This document shows positions 1 through 11,997 of a stretch of DNA of 64,000 nucleotides, in pieces (the first letter of the stretch is position 1; each line of letters opens with the position of its first letter). The stretch is from Heloderma charlesbogerti (taxonomy: Eukaryota; Chordata; Lepidosauria; Squamata; Helodermatidae): the NCBI GenBank assembly GCA_026122225.1, contig JANEZZ010001678.1:1054001-1118000 (forward strand), given 5' to 3'. The notes below the pieces were generated by a model. The model did not search any database and was not told the origin of the DNA. It saw nothing but the letters and a program-made list of their open reading frames with translations. The position numbers and the translations under genes are program-made.

Positions 1-2700
1 AAGTTACCTGCCTCTGCTTGCGCCCATGATTTGCTTGCACCATGACTGGGATGGTGGCCAGAGAGAGAGACATATCTTGCTGCCAGCTTGAGTAAATTAG
101 CAGAGGCAGTCCTGAAGACTGGCCAGAGGATGAAGTGGACCAGCCAGAGAACCATTTGCAGGACAGGAAAAGGAACAAAAGGGGGCAGTTGGCCATAAAG
201 AGAGAGGATGAATGGGGATTTTGATGAATTTCTTTGAAGAGGCATTTGGGAAGGCTCCAAACAAAGAAACAGAGAAGCACCACAAAGACTAAATCTGTGA
301 CTTTATTTCAAGACAAAGAACAACTCAGGGGAAGGGATAGTTTTGGGATGGAGGGACATTCTGGGGACTGTCGGTTGTAGGGATTTTTCTGGCAGTTTTC
401 TCTGCCCTGTCTCTTGGGATGCCTGCATCATTGTTAGGGATGGATGGATTGCATACAATTTGTTCCATCTGTGTCTCATGGATTGCCAGGCACCTTTCGC
501 TATGTTGTCTGCCTATCGACAGAATCAGACATTTTTAGTTTTCGAATTTACACATGTGCGCAAATGCAAATGGAATCTGTGGGTCGGATTCATAAAAATC
601 CAAACTCATTTGGTTCTGTTGTGGATTTCTCTGACATCCCTAATCAGTGTTTTTTATTTCTGTCCTGTTTATGCTAATGGTAGCAGTACTGGACATTATT
701 ACTGAAATATCCTGATAGCATTTGGAAATCTCTAAAAAATGTGCCCATTTAGTTTTTGGGGAGCACGTGCTTTCAGCTGACAGGAGAAAACTCCACCTAG
801 GTCTGCCTTGGATAGAAGCCTGATATGCCGGAGCATGTTAATGAACTCTGACTTTGCCTGTTGTGTTGCAGATTGGTGGCTGCTGAATAGCAACTGCAGT
901 GATGAAGCAGTTGAACAGTGGAGCTGGTAAAGGGAAAATATAATGGTGTGCTTTTGATCACGTATGCTTGTATTAATCTGTACCGTTCTATCTTTTACAG
1001 GAGAACTGTTATTTCTATTACATTAAGGCCAGTCTCAGGAAACAGACTATTTTCTAAGAACAGATTGGGGGTGTACAACAACCACTAGGATTGAATATTT
1101 CTCATTGAATGGCAGCTCAGTATACTTTTTCAGTCAACGGCAGTGCTGTACACGATATTGTTGTAAGCTTGGGGGGTGGTCTAAATGACCTTTCAAGAAT
1201 CTGCCCAGCCCTGTGAGTCTCTGGTTATGAAAAGAGACTGTTAGAATGGGTCAAACCAGTTGGGCAAGTTTAGCCTTGCAGATTCCCAACTGTTATGGTG
1301 ATTAGCTGAATGGTGGCTGTCCTCAGAGATGGCCACAGGTAGAGTGTTCTGGAAGGGCTCTTACCTTTCTCTTGCCCCTCCACAAGGAATGTGCTAATTC
1401 AGAGGTCTCTGAGAGCAACAGAAGCAAGCTCAGCATGTATTTTGGATACAGCTTGCTTCTAAAAAGGAGGCAGAGAGCTGATTGCTCTCTGCAGGAAATC
1501 CTATGGCACTATAGATTCCCCATGGTGTGTGATGGGGATCAGAAATCTGTTGAGTGCTAATGCTGTGAACTCTCATCTTATGTTCAGCCTGTATATATCT
1601 GTAAATAAACTGTATATCACAGAAATGCCATCAATCTCCAGTGACCTATTTCTAGGGAAACAGAATCCTGGGTAAACCCTGGAACCCCTGAATTGTCTCA
1701 CCACTCAGAAGTGGGGTGCACATTCTTAAAATATATATTTAACAGGAAAGGCTTAGAGTTAATGTTTATTCATAACAGATTATTTTGTTACTGGGAAAAA
1801 TCATGAAAATGTGGACCATGTGGATGTGCAGTAACTGAGAAAATAGCGGAGTATTTCTTGTTGCAAACCTCTCTATACCATGGTTTATTCTGAAACGTTG
1901 GTTCCCATAGTTGCTAAGCGCGGCCGTGGCAGTCTTTGCACTTTCATGGTTAAGTATGCAGATAGGTGTGAGATGAAGGAGGGAAAGTGGTGTGACAGCT
2001 GCTGATTTCACAGAGAGACTGCTAAAGAAGAAATATTCCAAAATGCAGTTTTGGGGGCAGAAGGAAGAAGAATGATAGAACGAAAGACAATACCAAGGAA
2101 GTTTCAAAGAAACTATCGGGCTCAAGGAAATAATAAACTATGTGGTAGGTGGGAGGGATTGTCAGTCCTCAGACCTCCCCTATGATAGCGGGAGTTCAAG
2201 AATTGAGATCTGGAGTGCTTCCAAGCCCTGTTGTCTGGTGTAGGAGGGTGCTGAGAGTGCTCTGAGGGGCTGAAATCTTGAGGGGGATCCTTGCAGGCAC
2301 ATTCTGAACACACTCCCAGTAGAACAATTACAGATTCACCTCAAGCAGTCTATTGCCTTCCTCTCCGCTTTTGGTGATACTTCTCCCACCCATACTGGCA
2401 AAAGTTGTTTGGAATAAAGATAATAGTCATTCCCAGAGGTGAATGAGGTTATTATGTGAGATGTTACACAAGATTCACAAAATATGATGTGAGAAATCAT
2501 TAATAAAGTCTTCTTTGCGTTGACAGAACCAACGAAAGCAGAATATCAACATAACTGAAGCAGAAGAAAGAAAAAGAGAAGCACTTCATATCTGCTGAAA
2601 TCCAATTAATTCAGAAGTACATTTTTATGCATTCAGTGCCAACAAACACTATATAAACTAGGTTGGAAAGTACAGATTGGAATTTGATAATATAAAAAGG
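1..2700. other. Intergenic stretch, nothing recognised
   Basis: Only short open frames without family resemblance occur here on either strand. A canonical AATAAA lies near 1602 but no gene could be attached to it. The stretch from about 2380 to 2480 shows a weak likeness to sequence upstream of relic D (around 53000-53090), which may mark the remains of another protocadherin promoter region. Confidence 0.5.
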
Positions 2701-2719
2701 ATTCCACTCATATTCTCAC

Positions 2720-5130
<2,411 letters not shown>

Positions 5131-5405
5131 TGTTCCGGCCTCAGCTCCAGTCAGATCTGAAACACAAGGTGGTTCTTTCTACAGCAGCTGCTGGAGGTGA
5201 CTGTCCATTGCAAGTTTCCAAAGCAAATTATTCCTTTTTCCTTTATTTTATTTGGCAATGATAAGGTGGCCTTTTCCTCCTAAAATGTCTGAAGATTCGC
5301 TTGTGGTGAGGATCTGCTCTCTTTCTCCTTGAGATTCCTTTGTCTAATGGTTACGGGTCTCCAGTAGAGCAATTGCTCCCGGACTTTTCTGTTCTGTGTT
5401 GTGCA

Positions 5406-5422
5406 ATAGCACCACCTTGTGC
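5406..5422 (-). promoter_or_regulatory. CTCF-like conserved sequence element of exon A
   Basis: Read on the minus strand the site is GCACAAGGTGGTGCTAT, about 280 bp upstream of the start codon of pseudoexon A. It matches the core of the CTCF motif found in the conserved sequence element of clustered protocadherin promoters. It points in the direction of transcription, as known for those promoters. Nearly the same site occurs before C and E. Binding is inferred from sequence only. Confidence 0.7.
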
Positions 5423-6380
5423 TTGAGCTATGATATGACTCCCACAAACATTGCCACTTGCTAACATATATAGAGAAATCATCTCCAATAAGAGCTTGCA
5501 TTGAGTGTAATATTTCATAATACGTATTCTCTTAATCTATACTTTATATATAGTATGACTTATCAAGGCACCTCGGATTCACTCCACTCTTTCATTTCTA
5601 TTTCATTTCCACTCTTTCATTTCTATTGTTGATGTTCATCATTGTCATTGTATTTGCCCATAAGCGGGAAACCTGAGACCCTGAAGACTAGAAAAACACT
5701 AAAATCAAAATATATACATCTCCTTCTTGGACAGTTGGACTTTAATTGTGCTTGAAAATGATTATGTTATGTTTAGATTTAGTAGACAGTTGAAACCTTC
5801 TAATGCTTAAAAAAATGTATCATTATGTGCATTAATATCTCAGAACTATTTGTCTCATAATTAGGTAAAAGCTTGGAATAGGCAAGGGGGATTCCCAGCA
5901 ACAACCACTGACTCATGTCTATGCTTGCAGAATGCAAGCTTTATTTTCAAAGGCAGATATTCAGCATCTGTGAGGGAAGGGAAAGATCAGTTTTGCTTGG
6001 AAAACCTCCCTATAAATGTTATTAATACGTGTGAGAATGTATTCATGCAGAGGTATCCGCAGAGATGAAGTCAAGTGAAATTTTCACTTTTGGTACTGGG
6101 TTCTATTTACATGCGATTTGTATAAGCAGTCCTTCACCCTAGGAACTAGGAGTTCAGTGCTCACTGATTTGGGGCAGTTGATTTCTGGTTCCTGTCTGGT
6201 AGGATGCAGCAGCATATACAAGCAGCTAGGGAATTGCTGCTTCACTCCATGGGAGATGTCCTGTGGAGTGCTAAAAAGTCCCCTCTTACATGCAATGCTA
6301 TGTAACATCTGCATGAAGTCACAGGGTGAGGCCATAGGAAGATTTGGAGTTCAAGGTTATCAATAAGCACAGATGATGCT
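5423..6380. other. Upstream flank of exon A, otherwise unannotated
   Basis: Positions 5423-5540 resemble the sequences just beyond the CSE of C and E (same run of motifs such as GAGCTATGATATGACTCCCA), so the duplicated promoter tract extends at least this far. Beyond about 5600 the DNA is AT-rich with a short local repeat of CTTTCATTTCTATT (5590-5625). No gene was seen. Confidence 0.5.
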
Positions 6381-6384
6381 CATT

Positions 6385-6640
6385 TATATCTTTCATTTTC
6401 CTCTAACCCCAGTGAGGGAGCAGGATCCCCAAATAGACATCTGCAGACAGTAAAGGGATGGATGAGGGCTAATAAACTGAAACTTAATCCAGATAAAATG
6501 AAGTTGTGGATAATGGGTAGGCCATGTGACCATTAAGTGTTAAGTTTGTTTTGGATGGGATAACATCCTAAAGGTGTAGCTCTGCAGCTTGGCAGTGCAC
6601 CTAGAGCAAATGCTACTGTTTGGTTCTCAGGTGGTAATTG
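6385..6640 (+). repeat. L2-like LINE fragment
   Basis: Translation from about 6459 gives WMRANKLKLNPDK, the conserved segment after the catalytic core of L2-clade reverse transcriptases. No frame is long, so this is an old relic. Borders are approximate. Confidence 0.5.
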
Positions 6641-6832
6641 TGGCCAGCATAATCTTTTTTCCATCTGTTTTTGACGCACCAGCTGTGCCTTTCTTGGGAA
6701 ACAAAGTCTTAGACTGCAATCCTATACCCACTTTCCTGGTGGAAATCCTATACCCACTTTCCCACTGAACTCAACTGAGGAATGGAGATTTTGAAAGCAG
6801 CTGAGAAGGATTTGGAAGTAGGTAATCTAGTG

Positions 6833-9800
6833 CTTCCCCTTCATGGATCACTGCCTTGTTGTGGCGAAGGGGCTTGCGTAACTCAGTGAAGCCATAAGCT
6901 ATGCCATGCAGGGCCACCCAAGACGGACAGGTCATGGCAGAGAGTTCTGACAAAATGTGGTCCACTGGAGAAGGAAATGGCAACCCACTCCAGTATTCTT
7001 GCCAAGAAAACCCCATGGAACGTATCACAAGGCTAAAAGATATGACGCCGGAAGATGAGCCCCTCAGGTCGGAAGGTGTCCAATATGCTACTGGGGAAGA
7101 GCAGAGGGTATTTCCAAGTAGCGCCAGAAAGAGTGAAGCGGCTGGGCCAAACCCGAAAGGACACTCAGCTGTGGATGTGTCTGGTGGTGAAAAGAAAATC
7201 CGATACTGTAAAGAACAATATTGTTTAGGAACCTGGAATGTCAGATCAATGAATCAAGGTAAGCTGGAGGTGGTCAAACATGAGATGGCAAGATTGAACA
7301 TCGACATCTTGGGAATCAGCGAACTAAAATGGACAGGCATGGGCGAATTTAATTCAGGTGACCATCATATCTACTATTGTGGGAAAGAATCCCTTAGAAG
7401 AAATGGAGTAGCACTCATAGTCAACAAAAGGGTGGGAAAAGCAGTACTGGGGTACAATCTTAAAAATGATAGAATTATCTCAGTACGAATCCAAGGCAAA
7501 CCATTCAACATCACAGTAATTCAAGTCTATGCCCCAACCACTGATGCCGAAGAAGCTGAGGTTGATCGGTTCTATGAAGACCTACAACACCTTCTAGAAC
7601 TAACACCAACAAAAGATGTCCTCTTCATCATAGGGGATTGGAATGCTAAAGTAGGAAGTCAAGAAATCACCGGGATAACAGGCAGGCATGGCCTTGGTGT
7701 ACAAAATGAAGCAGGACAAAAGCTAATAGAATTTTGCCAAGAGAACATGCTGATCATAGCAAACACTCTTTTCCAACAGCACAAGAGGCGACTCTACACA
7801 TGGACGTCACCAGATGGTCAATATCGAAATCAGATTGATTATGTCCTTTTCAGCCAAAGATGGAGAAGCTCCATACAGTCAGTAAAAACAAGACCTGGAG
7901 CTGACTGGCTCAGATCATGAGCTGCTTCTTGCAAAATTTCGGCTTAAATTGAAGAACGTCGGGAAAACCACTAAACCGTTCAGGTATGACCTAAATCATA
8001 TCCCTGATGAATATACAGTGGAGGTGAGGAATAGATTTCAGGGATTAGACCTGATAGACAGAGTGTCTGAGGAACTATGGACGGAGGTCCGTAACATTGT
8101 TCAGGAGGCAGCAACGAAATCCATCCCAAAGAAAAAGAAATGCAAGAAAGCCAAGTGGCTGTCTGATGAGGCTTTACAAGTAGCTCACGAAAGAAGGGAA
8201 GCGAAAAGCAAGGGAGAAAGGGGAAGATATACCCAACTGAATGCAGAGTTCCAGAGAATAGCAAGGAGAGACAAGAAGGCCTTCTTAAATGAACAATGCA
8301 AAGAAATCCAGGAAAACAACAGAATGGGAAAGACTAGAGATCTCTTCAAGAAAATTGGAGATCTCAAGGGAACGTTTTGTGCAAAGACGGGCATGATAAA
8401 GGACAAAGAAGGCAGGGACCTAACAGAAGCAGATGAGATTAAGAAGAGGTGGCAAGAATACACAGAAGAACTATACAGGAAAGATCTGAATGTCCCTGAT
8501 AGCCATGATAGTGTGGTCACTGAACTTGAGCCGGACATCCTCGAGAGTGAAGTCAAGTGGGCCTTAGGAAGCATTAGTAACAACAAAGCTAGCGGAGATG
8601 ACAGTATTCCAGCCGAGCTATTTAAAATCCTAAAAGATGATGCTGTTAAAGTGCTGCATTCAATATGCCAACAAATCTGGAACACTCACCAGTGGCCACA
8701 AGACTGGAAAAGGTCAGTTTACATTCCAATTCCAAAGAAGGGCAACGCCGAAGAGTGTTCAAACTACCGCACCATTGCGCTCATTTCACATGCCAGCAAG
8801 GTGATGCTCAAAATCCTACAAGCTAGGCTTCAGCAGTATGCGAACTGAGAACTACCGGAAGTACAAGCTGGGTTTAGAAGAGGCAGAGGAACTAGAGATC
8901 AAATCGCCAACATTCGCTGCATCATGGAGAAAGCAAGAGAATTCCAGAAAAATGTCTATTTCTGCTTCATTGACTACGCTAAAGCCTTTGATTGTGTGGA
9001 TCACAACAAACTGTGGCAAATTCTTAAAGTGATGGGAGTACCAGACCACCTTACCTGTCTCCTGAGAAACCTGTACGAGGGTCAAGAAGCAACAGTAAGA
9101 ACCAGACATGGAACAACCGATTGGTTCAAAATTGGGAAAGGAGTACGACAAGGCTGCATATTGTCACCTTGCTTATTTAACTTATATGCAGAGTACATCA
9201 TGAGAAATGCCGGGTTGGATGAATCAGAGGTCGGAATTAAGATTGCTGGGAGAATTATCAACAACCTCCGATATGCAGACAATACCACCCTAATGGCAGA
9301 AAGCGAAGAGGATCTCAAGAGCCTCTTGTTGAGGGTGAAAGAGGAGAGTGCAAAAGCTGGTTTGAAACTCAACATTAAAAAAACTAAGATCATGGCATCT
9401 GGCCCCATCACTTCCTGGCATATGGAAGGGGAAGAAATGGAAGCAGTGACAGATTTTACTTTCTTGGGCTCCAAGATCACCGCAGACGGTGACTGTAGCC
9501 ATGAAATTAAAAGACGCTTGCTCCTTGGGAGGAAAGCTATGGCCAACCTAGACAGCATAGTAAGAAGCAGAGACATCACCTTGCCGACAAAGGTCCGTCT
9601 AATCAAAGCTATGGTTTTCCCAGTAGTAATGTATGACTGTGAGAGCTGGACTATAAGGAAGGCTGAGCGCCGAAGAATTGATGCTTTCGAACTGTGGTGC
9701 TGGAGAAGACTCTTACGAGTCCCCTGGACTGCAAGGAGGTCAAATCAGTCCATCCTAAAGGAAATCATCCCCGAGTGCTCATTGGAAGGACAGATACTGA

Positions 9801-10050
9801 AGCTGAAGCTTCAATATTTTGGCCACCTAATGCGAAGAGAAAACTCCCTGGAAAAGACCCTGATGCTGGGAAAGACTGAAGGCAAAAGGAGAAGGGGACG
9901 GCAGAGGATGAGATGGCTAGATAGCATCTCGGATGCAATGAATATGAACTTGAGCACGCTCCAGGAGAGAGCGCAGGACAGGAAGGCCTGGCGTGCTATG
10001 GTCCATGGGGTCACGAAGAGTCGGACACGACTGAACGACTGAACAACAAC
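6833..10050 (+). mobile_element. BovB (RTE-clade) LINE, near full length
   Basis: The copy is 3218 bp, the usual full length of BovB, and ends in the typical ACAACAAC 3' terminus. It is flanked by a 9-bp direct repeat AATCTAGTG at 6824-6832 and 10051-10059, which I read as the target-site duplication. It encodes one endonuclease-reverse transcriptase protein, now broken. The element sits at the head of a tRNA-derived SINE (10051-10383), so it inserted into an older SINE. Divergence from the copy at 38868-41416 is small by eye, indicating a recent origin of both. Confidence 0.93.
6901..10042 (+). pseudogene. BovB endonuclease-reverse transcriptase, broken
   Basis: The protein would nick target DNA with an APE-type endonuclease and copy element RNA. 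The endonuclease part is at 6901-7920, with TWNVRSM, ISELKW, VYAPTT and the GDWNAKVG segment, followed by the linker and reverse transcriptase. Three lesions separate it from the sister copy at 38868: a 2-bp deletion near 7908 that shifts frame, a CGA-to-TGA stop at about 8846, and a change in the catalytic box. Here that box reads YADN (about 9275) whereas the other two BovB copies keep YADD. Loss of the second catalytic Asp should abolish polymerisation. The C-terminal part (FELWCWRRLLRVPWT and after) is intact to the stop at 10040-10042. Confidence 0.9.
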
Positions 10051-10383
10051 AATCTAGTGGTTAAGACGCTGAACTGCAGACCGGAAGGTCGGCAGGACAG
10101 CAGTTCGAGACCCGAGTGCTGCGTGACAGAGTGAGCTCCCGTCTTCAGTCCCAGCTACTGCCAACCTAGCAGTTCAAAAGCAAGAAATTGCAAGTAGATA
10201 AATAGGTACTGCCTCAGCAGGAAAGGTAACAGCGTTCCGTGCACCTCGGTGTTCAGTCATGCCGGCCACATGACCACGGAAGCGTCTTCGGACAGCGCTG
10301 GCTCTTCGGCTTAGAAATGGAGATGAGCACCACACCCTAGAGTCAGACACGACTGGTTGGGGACACCTTTACCTTTTACCTTT
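10051..10383 (+). mobile_element. tRNA-derived SINE with BovB-type tail (Sauria-SINE type)
   Basis: The head looks like a tRNA-related promoter: a box-A-like GTGGTTAAGACG and a box-B-like CAGTTCGAGACCC at about 10101. The 3' part contains AGAGTCAGACACGACTGG, almost the same as the BovB terminus AGAGTCGGACACGACTG at about 10017, and ends in ACCTTT repeats. Such tail sharing is how Sauria-type SINEs borrow BovB reverse transcriptase. A second, reversed copy is at 32445-32749. The head is interrupted by BovB, so its true start is upstream of the insertion, near 6824. Confidence 0.85.
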
Positions 10384-10764
10384 GATCTGATTATGGAGCT
10401 CTATGAGCTTTTAGAGCATCCTGCAACATTATAGTGTTTGTTTAGAAATTTTGAGATGGAATGCAAAAACCTGGCTTGTGAAACAATTGAATGTTGTGAT
10501 TCCATGTTATGTTGCAATCCATAGTAACAGGGATACTGAAAGGGTGGAAGTGTTGCTTTTTGTATTAGAGACAGTCTGAGTTTTGTGCAGCTGGAGATTC
10601 AGGAAATGCTTTTTGAGTACCTTTTAAAAGATATCTCTATAGCTGTATCTGATGAAATGTTGTGGGTCCATTACATCAACTCTTATATCAAGAGTTGGGT
10701 GATTGGATTGTTTACTGAAAACCAGAAAGGGTTCTTGTTTGTTATGTGAGGGTTTTAATAGTCA

Positions 10765-11312
10765 TACGGCTTGTTCAGATGCGCACATGGTGAGGGTGGT
10801 TAGGATATCTACAGAGGGGGGTGGTAGTGCAACCATGACGTACGTGCCCATCAGACGACTGGGAACCACACGGTGCCACGTAATTCCCATAACCACTCCC
10901 CTCCATAGTTACCTTAACCCTCCTCCTGCCACCGGCGCCAGTGATCCCAGTGGCCCACACGCCAAAAAAACACGCTCTCCAGCCACTCCAGCTGTTCCAA
11001 AGCTCCGGTGACCATAGAGAAAGTCCTCACCAGCTAGAGTGTCACCGGAAGTAGCAGACGCTCTAGCCAGCAGACTCTATGGTTGTAGCCTGGAAGTCCT
11101 CAGGAGGCCTTTTTAACCACCAGGGAGCCTGCCAGATTTCACAGTAAGCCACCCCGAGGCCCCTTAACCCTTTTACAGGGGGATGGTTAGTCAGGGTGGC
11201 TTACTAACCATGAGGAACATGGTTTTCTCCTCCTACACGACATGCGAAGCCCCCATGATTAGCGGAAATTCCCTAACCATCACGGCTTCGCATTTCATGT
11301 GAACGCAGCCAT
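10765..11312. mobile_element. Non-autonomous DNA transposon with imperfect inverted ends
   Basis: The left end ACGGCTTGTTCAGATG pairs with the right end, whose reverse complement is ATGGCTGCGTTCACATG. The stretch between is GC-richer than the LINE around it, contains further local inverted segments (GGTTAG and CTAACC pieces) and has no convincing frame. LINE endonuclease sequence resumes on the right side, which supports an insertion. No clear target duplication was found, so borders are approximate. Confidence 0.5.
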
Positions 11313-11997
11313 AGTTTTCTTTGAGCAAGTTAGAAGACTGATAGAAATAGGGCACTTTTGGAACAGTTTTATGAAGAGCACGATTGGGGTCTTTTAAATG
11401 ATGGAACCCATACTAGGGGTTGATTCTTGACCCATACTTGATTCTTATAGTGGTACTTCCTACTGTCTTGATTTGAGGATTGTGTCTCAGACTATTGTCT
11501 TTTGGTGTGGTTGGATAGTAGTATAGGAAACTAATATGAGCAGTGATCATTTTCCGCTATTTATCTCTTACAAAAGTAGGGTTTTTTTTAATGACCTGGT
11601 TATGTTATCTCAATGGAATTTTAGAAAGGCTAATTGGAATTTATTTGGATAGTTGTTAACTCTTGGGGAGGCAGCACTGATACAGAGGATTTTTCTGGTA
11701 AGTTGATAAGTAGAATTATGGGAGCAGTTCAAGAGAATCAGGTGCAGAAAGATCAGCAAATGGTTCCATGGTGGGTGGCTGAATGTAGTGAGCTAATATG
11801 GGCAAGAAATGTGGCCTTTTGGAAGGTTAGACATATGTTAGCAGGGGAGGATTTCAAGGAGTATAAATGCTGCAAAAATATTGTTTAAAAAGTAATTTAA
11901 AATGCTAAAGAATTGGGGGGAGTTTTGTGGAAATCTCATTCTTGATTCACCAGTCTGACTGGTGTATCGTCAGTTAAGAAAGATTAATGGTGTACAG

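Noticed and set aside
343..705. Plus-strand frame of 120 codons with hydrophobic parts
   Set aside because: Hydrophobic runs come from T-rich DNA; no family resemblance and no neighbouring exon signals.
1590..1615. AATAAA as the end of a gene
   Set aside because: No exon or conserved frame found upstream; this hexamer is common by chance in AT-rich DNA.
10051..10130. tRNA gene
   Set aside because: The box A- and B-like motifs belong to a SINE head; no cloverleaf with paired acceptor stem was seen.
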